Source: Prinia subflava
Taxonomy: Eukaryota > Chordata > Aves > Passeriformes > Cisticolidae
Reading direction: 5' to 3'
DNA: 64,000 bases
Assembly: GCF_021018805.1 (NCBI RefSeq)
Contig: NC_086258.1
Coordinates: forward strand, 4,627,081 to 4,691,080
Translations under genes and position numbers: made by a program
The notes under the pieces: generated by a model
Database searches by the model: none
Told to the model about the DNA's origin: nothing
Seen by the model: only the letters and a program-made list of their open reading frames with translations
Shown: piece after piece, positions 23,170 to 35,810 of the stretch
Position numbering within the stretch: the first letter of the stretch is position 1
How the letters are laid out: each line of letters begins with the position of its first letter

Positions 23170-24235
23170 ACAACAACAACCTAAAGAAGGGAGCAGTTCC
23201 AGCCTGGGTTTCTCACCAGGCTGTCACACACTGCCTGACCCGGGGCTGCTGGCTGGACAGGATTGCACAGCAGGAGAGGCTTTCTCTCCACACAGGTTCA
23301 CACAAGCAGCAAAAAAACCTTGTTTGGGCCTCTGAAAGCTTCAGTGCTTTTGGCAGGGTAATTTTTGATCTTTAACGAATTGATTAGTCATTTTTAATCA
23401 AACACTCTGTTCTGGGCCATCTATCATTACCTCCTGTTACTGGAGAAAAAATGTCAGTGTGTTATTTCTGTAGGCACCCGGTGTGTGGGGAAAAGCCTGG
23501 GAACTGCATTTTGGATTTGTCCAGAAATAGGATTCTCTGCTGCAGCATTATTTGTCCTCCTTGAGAGATCTTCTCTCCCACTCCAGCCCTACAGTTCTCC
23601 CTGTGGTCTCTGGCTCTTGGGAGTGCAGGAAATCTCATCATTTTTGTAATGTTAGTACGATTCCAAGCCTAACTTCCAGCAGCATCCCTCAGATCATCCA
23701 GTCACCTCATGGGAAAATGGAGTGCAAAAACTTCATCTGTCCTACTTTTCCAGAACAAGCCCACTTCCATCCTCCCACTGCACCCCACATTTCCCTGCAG
23801 AGCACAGGAACAGCAGCTATAGCCCAAAGGTGCGACAAAGGAAATGCAAATTTTTTCCACATTTAGACTATTAAAACCTGAAAAGGATATATATGATTTT
23901 TTTTCTCCACATCCCTTGAGGCCTTTTTGGGGGAACTGTGCAGAGGAGGTTCAAGGACTCCTCCCACGGAAGATTTGATCGATGGATGGTGTCCCAGGGC
24001 AATGAAGACAAAGAGTAGGGGTTTGCACACAGGCAATCCAGAGAATTTTGTGGGAGAAGTGGCCCCTCAGCACAGGGAATGGAGTTTATCTACATCTTGA
24101 AAGGCATCGTGTAACTTTATGGTGTCATAAAAAGGATTATTATACTAATAAGTGTTAATAATTTTTATAGATTCATGACCTCTGTGGTCATCTTGGCTCA
24201 GCTGCAGCCTGGGCAATATTTTCCTCTGTGTGTGT
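23170..24235. other. Unique sequence, nothing recognised
   Basis: Ordinary composition. The 104-codon forward ORF at 23552-23866 has no recognisable domain. No element end was seen. Confidence 0.45.
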
Positions 24236-24340
24236 GAGTGGAGTTGGCAGTGACCATGAAACAGAAGGGGCCAAATCCCCTCTGGTGTAACTCAGACTGA
24301 CTCCTTTAAGCTGTGCCTGTGGGTACTGAGAGGTACATCT
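24236..24340. repeat. Possible ancient MITE fragment
   Basis: 'ggggccaaatcccctctggt' followed by 'gtaactcagactgactcc' resembles the palindromic GGGCCAAAT... non-autonomous DNA elements found across reptiles and birds. A related-looking end, 'gaatcaggccc', lies at about 25079-25089. No inverted partner or target duplication could be fixed, so this is a weak call. Confidence 0.25.
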
Positions 24341-26584
24341 AGCCAATGGACTCCTGTGGTATCCTGCAGAAATGTAAAACTCTGACATGATTTACTCTAC
24401 CCTGGGATCTCAGGCTGCTTTGTCCTACTTTTTTGTCCTCTGCTGTGTCTTTTGAGCCACCCCTGGGTGTAACCAGGCTTCTGAGCTGAGCTATCTGCTA
24501 TAATCATCTTAAGGAAACAAATAACTGCCACACTGGCTGCTTTGGTAGGGCTGGGAAACAGATGCAATTTATCTGAAGTGAAGTACCAGAGTCCTCAAGT
24601 GTTCTCCTGTGAACAAACCAGAGCAACAGGGATGTACAGACCACCCATGGTGCCTCCATTCCTGATCCAGCAGCTGCCCTCATCTTTCATACTGAAAAGG
24701 ATGCATTGGGCATTAGGTTTTGTGTTCTGGCAGGGAGATTTGCACTGAGGTGGCTCTCAGACAGGGAGAGGTGAGGCCTTTTAAGCAAGAACCATTCTTG
24801 GCACACTTTGCTCTCCTTTTCATGCAGGAGGTGTTGGTTCCTCTGTTTCATCATCTTCTTTATGCACATTCTGGTGCTTGTACAGAATATTCAAATGTAC
24901 ACATGCGCACACATAGGCACACACACACTTAAATATAAGTATACTTCCAAATATGAAAGGAACCCTGAGGAGCTGTTTGTTCCAAGCACAGACCTGGGAA
25001 GATTGAATCTGTTCCAATGCCCAGACAGCAGCTGGACACCCCCAGTGTGACTCCCTAAATATGCAAACATGAGAACAGAATCAGGCCCCACGTTCTCTGA
25101 GAAAACCCTCTGGCAGAATATTGGTGTCAGTGCCTTGTGCTGGTACAACCTAATCAGCATCACCTCTTAGCATGAAGAGTCAGGGCTCAAAATAGTCCAC
25201 TCCAGGGTCTTTTGATTGCAAAGTGCTTCGGGAGAGAGGAACTGTGTGCAAAAGCCTAATAAAATGAAGATCCACGCTGCATTTGCATTTTCCAATGAGT
25301 TTACCTGCATTTGGCATCTGCCAAGCACTGTTGCAGCAGATTCCAGAGGGGTTTTTCCCTTCCCTCTGCTGGAGAGGTGCTGAGTGCTGCACCTTGAAGC
25401 AGACCTGCCTCCTCTCCCAGGGAAGGGACTGCTGGAGCTGTGGAGAGAGGGAGAAAACCAGGGTTCCCTGGTTTAAAAGTAAAGAAGAGTAAAGAGGACA
25501 AAGCAAATATTAGCCTGGATTTCAGCAGCTAGAAGTTAAATTGGAAAATGAAAGAGGGAAAATTAAATAGGGTGGGTGTTACTGTGCCTGAATTAAGCAG
25601 TGCTGAAGCTGCATCTCTCTCTCCCCATCCCTTCCCTCGTTCACTCTCTCTGTGGCCTCTACAACCAATTCAGGGGATGTGTATTTCTGGCACAAATCAC
25701 AGTGTCCTGTGATTCTTGATTATAATTATAATAATGGGTTTCACAAAGCCTGCGAGTGGTTCTGGGAATTGCAATAAGGGTTTGGGACAGACGTGTTGTT
25801 TATATGGTTAGTGTTTGTTGCATATGAAACCCAGTTTAGCAGAATAGCTGGTGTAAAAAATTCGCAAAATACACAATTAAATGCAAACTAGCAGAAAAAA
25901 CCCTCTTTTCTCCTTCAGAGACAGCCATGCTGATATTGTCATGCCCACCCTGTGAGCAGGGAGTAAAGCAGATGCAGATGGCCAGTTCTGTTGTGACAAT
26001 ATTCCATTGCATTTGCCTTGTCTGAATTTCCACTCCTACAACCCTCTCTTAATTTACCATGAGAAAAATATGCATTCAATCCTTTTTCCTTCATGTTCTA
26101 CTCATCTCTCTTTATGATTATCCTTGCTTGAATCATCCAGCCATGCAAAAACTCCACTGACTCATGCAGTTCCCATTACAACCCAAGTAGAATTATTCCC
26201 AATGATAGCATCTCTTCCCAGTGAGTTTTTTTCCTTTTCCAAGAGTCTTAATTTCTATTCAGTCACATGACAAGATTTCTACTTTCTCCCCAGTGAAATT
26301 ATTTTACAGTTTTAATAGCTGCCTGTAAATTGTGGCCAAAATCTGCCAAGGTCCACCTGCCTCAGAGCTGCCTCCAAGTATTTGCTGATGTGCACGACCT
26401 TGGAAAGCTTCTCTGATTGTCAGCATGGAGTGCGTGGACACAGGATGGAGATAGAGGCCCCCAGAGATGATGCAAAGAAATAAGTGATTTTGTAAAAAGC
26501 CTGTGCGAGTTTTCTTCCCTTTGTTCATGGTTATGACAGATAGACTCAAAGCCACAGAAGGGACTGCTGGGGTTTGCAGGATTT
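24341..26584. other. Unique sequence, nothing recognised
   Basis: A short CA-rich patch lies at 24898-24930. ORFs of up to 108 codons are anonymous. Apart from the possible MITE end near 25080, no element was seen. Confidence 0.45.
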
Positions 26585-26990
26585 TGCGCCTGAGCGAGCA
26601 GGAGGAATTGAGATTGTGCTGGGGCCCAGAGTGAGATTTCTGCAGAGGAACCTGGCAGGCTGAGATAGGGCTGAGGGTGGAACTGAGGGTGGCTCTGAGC
26701 CCCAGCCCTGGGGCTCGGAGGGACCCTGCAGTCACCGGGCACACGCAGCTCCGCTCCCTCCGAGATGTTCCGAGAGCCTCAGAGCCGCAGCTCTTCTCTC
26801 TTCTGAAGAGGGCCGGGGAGAGGGGAGGAAAAAAAATGAAGATAATAATAAATAAGCCCCACACATCTTGCTCCTGGCTGTGTTTTCCAAGGCTGCATCT
26901 CAATGTCTCCCTGGCTGCTGTCAGACCCCGCTCGGAGAGCGCCAGGCGCAGCCACCGCGCTCTTCCCAGCCAGCGCAGGCTGCATGTTGA
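26585..26990. promoter_or_regulatory. CpG-retaining block, candidate regulatory DNA
   Basis: About 16 CpG dinucleotides can be counted between 26690 and 26995 in a GC-rich stretch, far more than in the surrounding CpG-poor DNA. They include 'cagctccgctccctccgaga' and a 'cgctcggagagcgccaggcg' patch. This is a marginal CpG-island profile by eye. It could be a promoter, an orphan CpG island or an enhancer core. ORFs on both strands cross it (199 codons reverse, 111 forward) but neither is recognisable. Confidence 0.35.
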
Positions 26991-27240
26991 TCGTGTTCCC
27001 CTCCTTTGTTAACACAATTGCCTTCACCTTTACATAAATCAGATTTAGAGAACACATTGCATCTCAACAGCCTTGGGACACCTCGAGGCCTCTCAGTTCA
27101 ATGGAGCTCATTATGGAAATCAGCTAAATGCTGAGCAGAGAGATAAGTGCGAACTGTTTACCAGCCCCTCACCAGATATACAGCAATCGCTAATGGGAGC
27201 TCATTTGCAGCCTTCCTCTGTCATCCAACCCTCCTTATCT
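26991..27240. promoter_or_regulatory. Repeat-free block, possible conserved element
   Basis: Adjacent to the CpG-retaining block, this stretch carries 'cattatggaaatcagctaaa', 'gagagataagtgcg' and 'gcaatcgctaatgggagctc'. It is dense in TAAT/ATTA and GATAA-type words and free of recognised repeats. This resembles developmental enhancers, but the call is inference only. Confidence 0.25.
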
Positions 27241-30200
27241 GCTCCTCCGGCCCATCTACAGGGAGAGATGCTCGGGTTTGCAGCAGAGATCTTCCTCTGA
27301 AGCTCCTCTTGGACAGGCAGGGCAGGGAGGGGAGAGGAGGAGATGAGGGGATGGGGTGATGGAGGAAGGACCAACGTGGGCCAAAATCCCCACTCCCAGC
27401 TCCTGAAGATTCTAAATGGATCCTGAATTCCTGAAGATTCCTGATACCCCTCAGCTCTGTGGCAAACACCCAGCTTGACTGGAGACCATTGCTCCGAGGA
27501 GGAGGAGGAAATGCTCCCATCTCCAGGCCTTGCAGAGGGCATTCATCTCTCCTGAGGACTGCAGGCACAGTGGGTAAGAGTGAAAATGAGGGTTTTCAGG
27601 AGCTCTGAGGGAGGAACAGCAGCTCTGAGCTGTGAGGGAGCTGTTACCCAGTGTGGGAGAGCACCAGGCTACGTGGAAATGTGGATGTAAGATGTTCTCA
27701 CTTGTGGCCGTGGGGAATTCTTTCTGGAGACATTTTTCAGCCTAGTTTATCCAGAGCTGTGCACAGGCAGTCACAAGGAAGAAGAGGATGAAGATAGCCC
27801 TGAAGATACATTCTGAGAGTGGAAGGAGGTCCTTGGATCAGCAGCTCCACCAGAAATCCTGGGGATGCCTGTACAACACACACAAATGACAGCCAACTCC
27901 AGAACTGGCTTTTCCTTTTTCCCAGCAACATTTTTCCTTAGGACGGTGAAACTTTACAAGCTGGGGAATGGTTTTGGCTTGTTCCTCAATACCATATTTT
28001 TTCAAGTTTGAGGGTTGTCAAAACATTTTGTTCTGACATTTTCTCTGAAAAATGCCAATTTTCCAGTTCAATATGACTTTCCATTTTTAAATTAATGCAG
28101 AATTATTAATGTCATGACTTTAAAATAAACAAAGAACTATGCTACCTTTTAGCTATTTAATTATGGAGGGGAGGGAGCTGTTCAAATACCAGACGAAAAC
28201 CGTTTTCAGTTTTCCAGTGTGAAATATTTCTTCTGATTATAGGTTTACAAAGGTTTCAAAGATGTCAGCTTCTTGTCTTAATTCAAGAGAGGGAAGCATT
28301 TCAAGCTCTCCACAATATTTTTGAAGGAGGGAAGCCACTTTCAGCTCTAATAGACTCCTTTTATGGAACTGGCTCCATTCAGAGGTTCTCATTAACTGCT
28401 GTCAATGGCTATAATTTTTGTCTGTCCAACATGAAGAAGTCAGAGGGAGTGTGATATCTGTCCCTGACATCCCACTCGCTGCTGCAGGAGTGCAGGAAAG
28501 GTGCCTATTTTCCCAAGAATAACCTCTCTCATTAGAATGCAAACAGACTTTCCAAAGTTAAGATCATTTTTCTTCCTGTTGTCTCAAATTCCAATACTGT
28601 GCCCTTTTCAAATGATTTTCAAGAGAATAGTTCAGTTCTAGGTTTATATAATTTTTTTTTAGTAATTTTTTTTTTACCATCTTGTGGGTTAGACTGCTTT
28701 TCCTCCTCAGCTCAGAAAACCAAAGCAGAGCTTTTAGCTGCCACTGCTAACTCCAGCATTCTGCAATAAAATGTTATTTAAAATTCAGGACAAATTGTTT
28801 CCTCTCTGCCTCAGTAATTTCATGCAAGTGGAGAGGGACAGAGTGGAGAGTGAGATGTAGTTTTGAGTTTTGTCTGTGATCTCTAGGTGGGTGAGCTGGA
28901 CACCTTTGTGTTTCACTGGCAATTTTGTCTTTACATTCAGAGATGATTTTCAGTTGCAAGGACTGCAAGAATGATTTAAATACCACACACAGAAGGACAG
29001 ACACCCTAACACCAAAATACCACCAGCTCTGAGGTGGAACACGTCAGTTATTGACCAAAACACAGCCGTGCTTTGCTGGAGGGAACGTGAGGATTACTGA
29101 GGAGCCCTGAGTTTAATCTGAGGTTGACAGAGAATTAAAACAGGTGAAAACAAAATCACCTGCATTTAAAATTTACAGAGAGTGTAAATGTGTGACCACT
29201 GTTGCTGGTGCATGGAGATATTTTGGGTGCTCAGTCCATGCTTAGCTCATCCTGATAGCAGGAATGGGAATTCTGGGTGGAAATGAATCCATCAGGAAAC
29301 TCCACTTGGGTGGAAGCACTTCACCCTCTGCAAACAGTTCATATTGTGTAAGGCATGATGTGATTAACAGCCCTGGCAGCTGGGCTTTCCCAAGTTACCT
29401 TCCAGGAATGTAATTCATTTTTACTGGAAGTTAATTTGTATTAAAAATGTCTTTTATTACTTTTAATACATCTAAAGTCAGTAGAACTTTTGCTGTTTGC
29501 CATTACTTAGATCTATTTTCCAGCATGAAATAAATTTGGGGAGAAACTACTTAGTGGAACTGAAGATAACTCCAACCAGTGATCAGCTGGAGCTTCTGCT
29601 TCCAAGGAAATTCAGCTGCTGAGATTTCAACATCAGGCAGTTTTGGGGCAGGAAGGAGGCAGAGTAAAGACATATAAGTGGATATTGTGCATTTCTACTG
29701 ATCTGCTGAGCTCTCTAAAGAATCCCTAAAAAAAAATACAACTAAATAAACCTCACCTGAGTACGCAGGTGTTGTTGCCAGATGCTCTGAAGCTTCCTCT
29801 CCCCTACCACCTCAGGATCTGTACCCAAAGCTCATCAAAGCTGCTCTTCCCAGCCTCCCAGGAGTTTCAATCAGCATTAACAGGTAGGGCCTGGGTTTAA
29901 ACTTGCAATCAGGGGCTGAAATAAAAAATAAGGACACTTTTGAAGAAATCAACCTGTCAGAATTGTTTTGCACTAGACAGAAGGGACAATAGAACTGACT
30001 ATAGATTTCTTTCAAGACTGATGTTCTAATTTCTCCGGGGTTTTGTGGTGACCTTTGGTGCATTTCATGATCTGGTCCTTTAGAAAGCTCTATATTACAT
30101 CTCTGTCATTGTACAAATAACATCTTGGGATTATGGGCTGCTGTTAATAAATGTGGTTAATCATCAATAAGAGAGTTTCAGCTATTATACACTGACGATG

Positions 30201-30982
30201 TAATTTTATACCTCACCAATCCAGAGAAATCGGTTCCATTCCTTTTAGATTTGCTGGATGGATTTGGGGCCTTTCAAGGTTAATGTCACTAAATCACCTG
30301 CTAATTTAAAAGAATCATTTGAGTACCTGGAGAGAACATGTCCTTTTCCTGTTTCTAAGTTAGGTTCTAAACACTTCCTTGGCTTTATCTGATCTGCTGG
30401 GTTTAGAAGGAAGACTGATACTGTTGTTGCTGCACCAAAGCAAATACCCAGTGACCTTGAGAAGTTGTCTATTTTATACATAAGTTGCACAGGATGCATT
30501 AACACCACTAAAGTTGTCAGTCTCAGACAGTTAGATCTTCACTCATTAAACTCCATTTCAGTGCCAAGTCAGCTGAAAGAAATAAAATAAAATTAGGAGT
30601 CGATGAATGGTCTTGCTTGTGGGAGAAGGAATGTTTGTGCAGGAGCTCAGCTCCAGGGATTTTATGAGTTTAGGGAACAGGCTGGCTGTGGGAGCTGGGG
30701 GCATCTTCACCTGCCCTCCTCTTCCCTCTCACTGTGACTGAGTGTGGACACAAAAACAGCCCTGAGAGAGGAAGAACTCAAGGAAAATCTGGGTTTGCCA
30801 TCTCCCACCACATGGAAGCCACAGCACAGAGGATTCTGCCCCATCCCAACCCATCCCACATTGTGGGAGCACATCCAGAGGGACAAAGCTCACTGGGGTG
30901 GGTGAGTCACGAGTTTGCTGGCTTTGTTCAGCCCCTTTGTGACCATCTGAGAGAGACAAAGGAGCTCCAAGCTCCATGGCCC
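27241..30982. other. Unique sequence, nothing recognised
   Basis: Two overlapping ~115-codon reverse ORFs at 27201-27568 are anonymous. The part 27960-28090 is AT-rich with GAAAA/TTTTC-type words that faintly resemble old DNA-transposon debris, too weak to call. T-runs occur near 28650-28675. The sequence abuts the solo LTR on the right. Confidence 0.4.
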
Positions 30983-31564
30983 TGTTATAAATACAAATTA
31001 TAAAGTTGCCTTTTGTACATATTAAGATGAATGTTTTATGTAAAATCCTATGTAACTCTGCTGTAAGGATATAGTTTTTATGGTTTTGCTTAAACACGGT
31101 AGTAGACTAGCTGATATATTGTTATGCTTGCAGTTGAACTGTGTTTGGTTGGGATAACATCCAGTGAACATATGATGAAGACCCCTGTCATTGATATTCA
31201 TATTGTATAATATAAATTATCAGCACCTGCTGTCTGAAGAAAGCCTGGACCACAGCCCAAACTGGAGGTGATGATAAAACCACAGCCAAGAAACACCCAT
31301 GCTCTAAAAAGGCCGGCCCAAGGAGGGGCCATGCTAAACAGCTCTTGGAAAAAGATGAATATGTATAATAGTCTATGAATATGCAACAGGCTGATGTAAT
31401 AGAAAAAGCTATTTAAGGAATTTCTCCAAGATAGTAGGTGTGCTTTTGACTGAATGCCAAGCACCCGGCCGTTTAACCCTTTGCTTTATTTCTGTCACCT
31501 ATTGTCTTTTTATTAAACTTTTAAAATTCTACCAGGAATTTTAAAGTGGACCTCATTTTTCACA
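30983..31564 (+). mobile_element. Solo LTR of an endogenous retrovirus
   Basis: A 582-bp unit starts TGTTAT and ends TTCACA (TGT...ACA). It is flanked on both sides by the tetranucleotide GCCC (30979-30982 and 31565-31568), a 4-bp target duplication. A TATA-like TATTTAA lies at 31410-31416 and an ATTAAA polyadenylation signal at 31512-31517, giving a U3-R-U5 order on the plus strand. No internal retroviral genes adjoin it, so it is a recombination-derived solo LTR. A 4-bp duplication is more usual for class I (ERV1-like) than for ERVL (5 bp) or ERVK (6 bp). Confidence 0.8.
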
Positions 31565-33265
31565 GCCCACCCAACAACTGGAACGCCTTGCAGGAGGAGA
31601 TGGACTCAGCCCCACCCTCCCAACAGACTCAGCAGTGCCCACATTGAAGATGTGGCTCCTGTGCAGCACAAATTTTGTCCTAGGGGAGCGACATCTCTTA
31701 CAGCAGGACTAAAACTCATTTTTGCCTTATCCTGAATGTGCCCACTAATTTTCTATCAGTGTCAGATAGCTATAAATAATTGGAACAAAATGTATAATAA
31801 GACAATTCTCCCCAAATTTTTTGGGAAGACGTTTATTCGTGCGCCAGTGGTGGCAATGAATTAAATCTTTTGTATTAAAAACCCCCAACATTTAAAACAA
31901 ACAAATAAGAGAATGTTGTAGCAACTTTCTACAAAGCTCTGCAATTTTTAGAACAACCCAAAACAACTCCTGTGACTTTCACCTGCACATTGGAAGCACC
32001 AAACTTCCAGAAAAGCAGCTCATGCCTTCCCACCAGGTACTGCAATATGCAAGAGAATAAGAAATCTCTTCTCTTGTTCTTGCTGACTTCCTGCCTTAGA
32101 GGCACAGGGATTACTCGTGTAATAATTTGTTGGCAAAATGTTGTGGATTCGATCTATTAAACTTATTTACAAATTGTTTCAGCGGTTTTATAAACACGGT
32201 ATGTAAAGGAGGAAGAGGGAGGAGAAAATTGGCGGATAATGCTCTCAAAATGCTGTAACACCAAGGGAATAAATCACCTCTGAAATGCTGCGACTCACTC
32301 CAGTGTGACTGGCACAGGCAGAGCCTGGAATCTCATCCAGGCAGGAGCAGCCTTTGGAGTGGGATTCTGCCTGTGGGGCTGCAGGAGGAGGAGCAGCCTG
32401 CAGGGGGAAAACCCAGCTCCGGGCATCTTTTCTGGAGGCAGTTCAGGCTCCTTTCTTTTTGGGTATTGTGAGAGTAAAATACCTGCTAGCTGGGATTATT
32501 GCTCACTGGGATTGTGCCTAATGTGCAAGGTGCTGGAAAAAACAGTGGCCAGCACTTCCATGTCTCCTCTGCCTGAGGGATAGCAAAGAATGCAATTTGG
32601 TGGCTAAATGCACTTCGTTTATCTCCTGCCTTTAGCCAACGAATTTATCACACACATTAATATCAGGAGAGGTTAGAGTTCAGGGAATGAAACATTTGTT
32701 TTCTTGTCCTCTCTCCATAAATAAACTCTGCCGCTTCCATGGCAGTATTTTCACAAAGCCAGGAAAGAACCAGACATTGCAGAGATGGTTCTGGGTGTGC
32801 TGGGGGGAGTTGTGTGCATCTTAAAATGCTCCACCACAGACCTCCGTGACTCCAACTGCATTTCAGCTTCTTTTTCCCTCCCCTCTCTCTTCTTTTCTTG
32901 TTGTTGTCTCATAGTTATTTGTCAGCCAGACATTTTTTATCTCTTAGAAAGGTACTTTAGCTCATAACCAATGTAATCATCTCCTGGGCTTCTACTTTAG
33001 CCCCCACAGGCCTGGAAAAATGACATTTCTTTTACTGATTAACAAAACAATACCAAATGCTAAGAAAAAAATACTTTATTCTCAACCTTTCATTAATTCC
33101 TACTGTGCCTGCTTGGTTGGAGGAGTTTGTTTCCCAGTTTCATGCCAAGCTACAATTTCTTTCCGTTCTCTGGCCCATATAATGCAGGGGTTTCAGCAAA
33201 TCAATATTTTATTTGTGACCCCAAAAGATAATAGTAGAATGGAGTCTGGAAAAGAGAGAAAAGGG
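31565..33265. other. Unique sequence, nothing recognised
   Basis: Begins with the right copy of the LTR target duplication. A pyrimidine-rich patch occurs at about 32868-32900. No gene or other element was recognised before the AGAGG array. Confidence 0.45.
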
Positions 33266-33530
33266 AGAGGAGAGGAGAGGAGAGGAGAGGAGAGGAGAGG
33301 AGAGGAGAGGAGAGGAGAGGAGAGGAGAGGAGAGGAGAGGAGAGGAGAGGAGAGGAGAGGAGAGGAGAGGAGAGGAGAGGAGAGGAGAGGAGAGGAGAGG
33401 AGAGGAGAGGAGAGGAGAGGAGAGGAGAGGAGAGGAGAGGAGAGGAGAGGAGAGGAGAGGAGAGGAGAGGAGAGGAGAGGAGAGGAGAGGAGAGGAGAGG
33501 AGAGGAGAGGAGAGGAGAGGAGAGGAGAGG
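33266..33530 (+). repeat. Perfect (AGAGG)53 pentanucleotide array
   Basis: 265 bp of AGAGG with no interruption as read, preceded by a short GA-rich lead-in from 33250. One strand is all purine and the other all pyrimidine, a composition able to form triplex (H-DNA) structures. Because 5-bp units repeat every 15 bases in frame, several frames stay open. The Arg/Gly/Glu-rich and Leu/Ser-rich ORFs here (132-185 codons) are artefacts. Confidence 0.98.
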
Positions 33531-34375
33531 GAAAAGTTTCTTGTACTAAGAAAATCCTGTGCAGAAGTGTGCTGTGATCTAACAGACACACCCTCTGCTC
33601 TCCTGGCCACCTCAGTCTCTTCTGCTTTCCCCAGGAGCAGGGCCAGCAGTTCCACAGTTATTGAGTATTGGGCACTGCAGCTCTGTCTCATCCATAGCAG
33701 GGAGTGAGCTGTGAACAATCTCCCTCATTGTCAATCTCTCCTCCTCTTAGAAGATCTCCTTTCTCTAAATACTCTCCTGCTTTGGAATTCCTGCTGAAAA
33801 TTCTGTCAGCGAGCGGTCAAGGCTTAAAATTTCATTACTAGATTTGGGGAAGAAAAGGTAAATATTTATTTCTAGCTTTTGAATAGTGATAGGAAAGTAA
33901 TGACAGTGTCAGAAAACCCTGTCAGGTACCTTTATTATCAACATAAGCCCCTAAAAAGGAAAATTGGCTCAGAAAAGCAGTGTAGCTTGGCACCACTCAG
34001 CCTTCCTGTTGGGCTGGAAGTCAAAATATTTTAAACTTTTCACACAAAAAAAACCTCCAAACCTTCCAGAGTTTCACATGGAAAAGATTAAACCATTAAG
34101 CGAGATTAAAATGTCTTGCATGTCTCCTCAGGACTTTATCAGCTCACCAGTGTATGTTACACTGTAATGAAAAACTACAGCGTGGAAATGGAAAGTTCGG
34201 AGCTATTGAAATAGATCCTAAAAGTGGAAGCAAAAATTCCCTCAGACCTTTTCAGGAGGACTTGTTTTGACACATTGTTGTCAAAATCATGGATCAAACC
34301 GATACATAGGAGTGTTATTGAAAAGAAACTCGGTGCTGAAAATGGCAGGGAAGTTTTAGCAAGTGTGATTTGGAG
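33531..34375. other. Unique sequence, nothing recognised
   Basis: No gene, tandem repeat or element terminus was recognised. Confidence 0.45.
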
Positions 34376-34465
34376 AATAGAAATTGGGTTCTGATCCCCA
34401 CTGAGTGACTCTGTGGACTTGAAGATTTTCCTCTCTGACTTTTGTGCTCTCTCAGAAGTTAAAGC
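34376..34465 (+). repeat. Possible MIR-type SINE fossil
   Basis: 'ttgggttctgatccccact' followed by 'gagtgactctgtggactt' and then 'ttttgtgctctc' is in the order of the forward MIR core. It is diverged and short, hence the moderate-to-low confidence. Confidence 0.4.
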
Positions 34466-35810
34466 TGGAGCAAAGGTTTTCTTTTCCTTGTGTCTAATCA
34501 ACGCCTACCTGCTGTGGTGGCAATTCAGCCTTCATCAGGACATAAAATCATATAATAAGCCATAATTTTATACAGTTAATCAAGTACAGTCCCTGAAGAC
34601 GTATCCAGACCTGGGGTGGTCAAGAAGGAATATTTTCTCCAGTTCATTCTTTAAATCACCGCCTTATTTCTGGCGGATTGTGCCTCTGCAAAGATACAGA
34701 CCTTCTGCTCAGTAAATACTCCTTTTTCTCAATAGAATTCGCTTCTTGTCTTTCCAAATCTCGCCGTTATCCATGGTCAGTTTAAGCCAATTATTGTGAA
34801 ATATCTGCCTGCTGGGATTGGAGTGCAAGCAGGAGCCATCTGAACATCCACTGAAAATAACCTCAGCTGGAAAAGGAGCAGCGTGGAGCCAGCACCCTCC
34901 CTGCCCACAGCTGGACATGGCCATCACCACACCCGGCTCCCCTGCAGAAAAATCCTCCCCTGCACAAGTCCTAGCACAGGAGTTCAGCTTTAAATTCCTT
35001 TAACTTGACAATTAAAACCTGAATTATACTACAATGCAAAGCCTGCTGTAGCTTCTCTCAGTGGCCAAAATTGCCCATGGCAGAGACCCATAAAAACTGC
35101 CCCAAGCTGCTGTGTCCTTTACCAGTGGATTTCTCAGTGGGTGATCAGCATGGAAAGGCCCACACAAATAAGGACTCACAAATTAAATGGCTCAGTAAAT
35201 AAAAAATGGACTTATCAAGGACACAATAACCACAGTTGTGAGCCAGATCCTTCAGTGCAAGGAAAAGATTGGCACTAATGTGCCACATGCTTCATTTGTT
35301 TCTTCATTTGCAGAGGGAGCCATAAGGTTTAGGAAGGAATGACATTTATATTAAGGGAAACAAAAAGGAAAAAAAAAAGAGAGTCAAGGCTCCTAACCAG
35401 CACAGCAAATAATATTGCCAACCTTGAGCAGTGAAAAATAGAGAGTCCATCGTCCAAGAACTCTGGGACAAATAGTCATGGGAATTACTTGTGCTTACTT
35501 CATGGAGTTTTTGTTTTAAAATAATATTTTTTCCCCTGGAATCTGAGCCAGTACAGGGTACTCATTTTGTATAACCAGGCTCTTATATACCCAGCTAAAA
35601 GGCTGAGTAAACTCTGATTGCTTTTGCACTTCCTTTTTTTTTTTCCCTTCTTTCCTTTTTCCTGAAGGTGTAGCTCTAAGGAAAACCCCAAACAGCCAGA
35701 CTGGTTGTAAAATTGCAGACACACATCCTGGCACGTGGCATGCCAGCTCTCCCTCAGCAGACACCAGGGCTGAGACTGCAGAGGTGAAAAGGAAGGAAAA
35801 GCAGCATGGG
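34466..35810. other. Unique sequence, nothing recognised
   Basis: Ordinary sequence leading to the telomeric array. A short T-run lies at 35634-35644. The 224-codon reverse ORF that ends here owes its length to the (TTAGGG)n array. Confidence 0.45.

Noticed and set aside
26304..26903. 199-codon reverse ORF over the CpG-retaining block
   Set aside because: GC-rich sequence lowers stop-codon frequency. The peptide is not recognisable, and the forward strand is also open there.
27960..28090. Possible old DNA-transposon debris (also 46690-46900)
   Set aside because: Only loose resemblance in AT-rich words. No termini or target duplications could be identified.
33020..33577. 185-codon forward ORF and 132/169-codon reverse ORFs over the AGAGG array
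   Set aside because: Length comes entirely from the 5-bp repeat keeping frames open. Peptides are simple Arg/Gly/Glu or Leu/Ser repeats with no domain.
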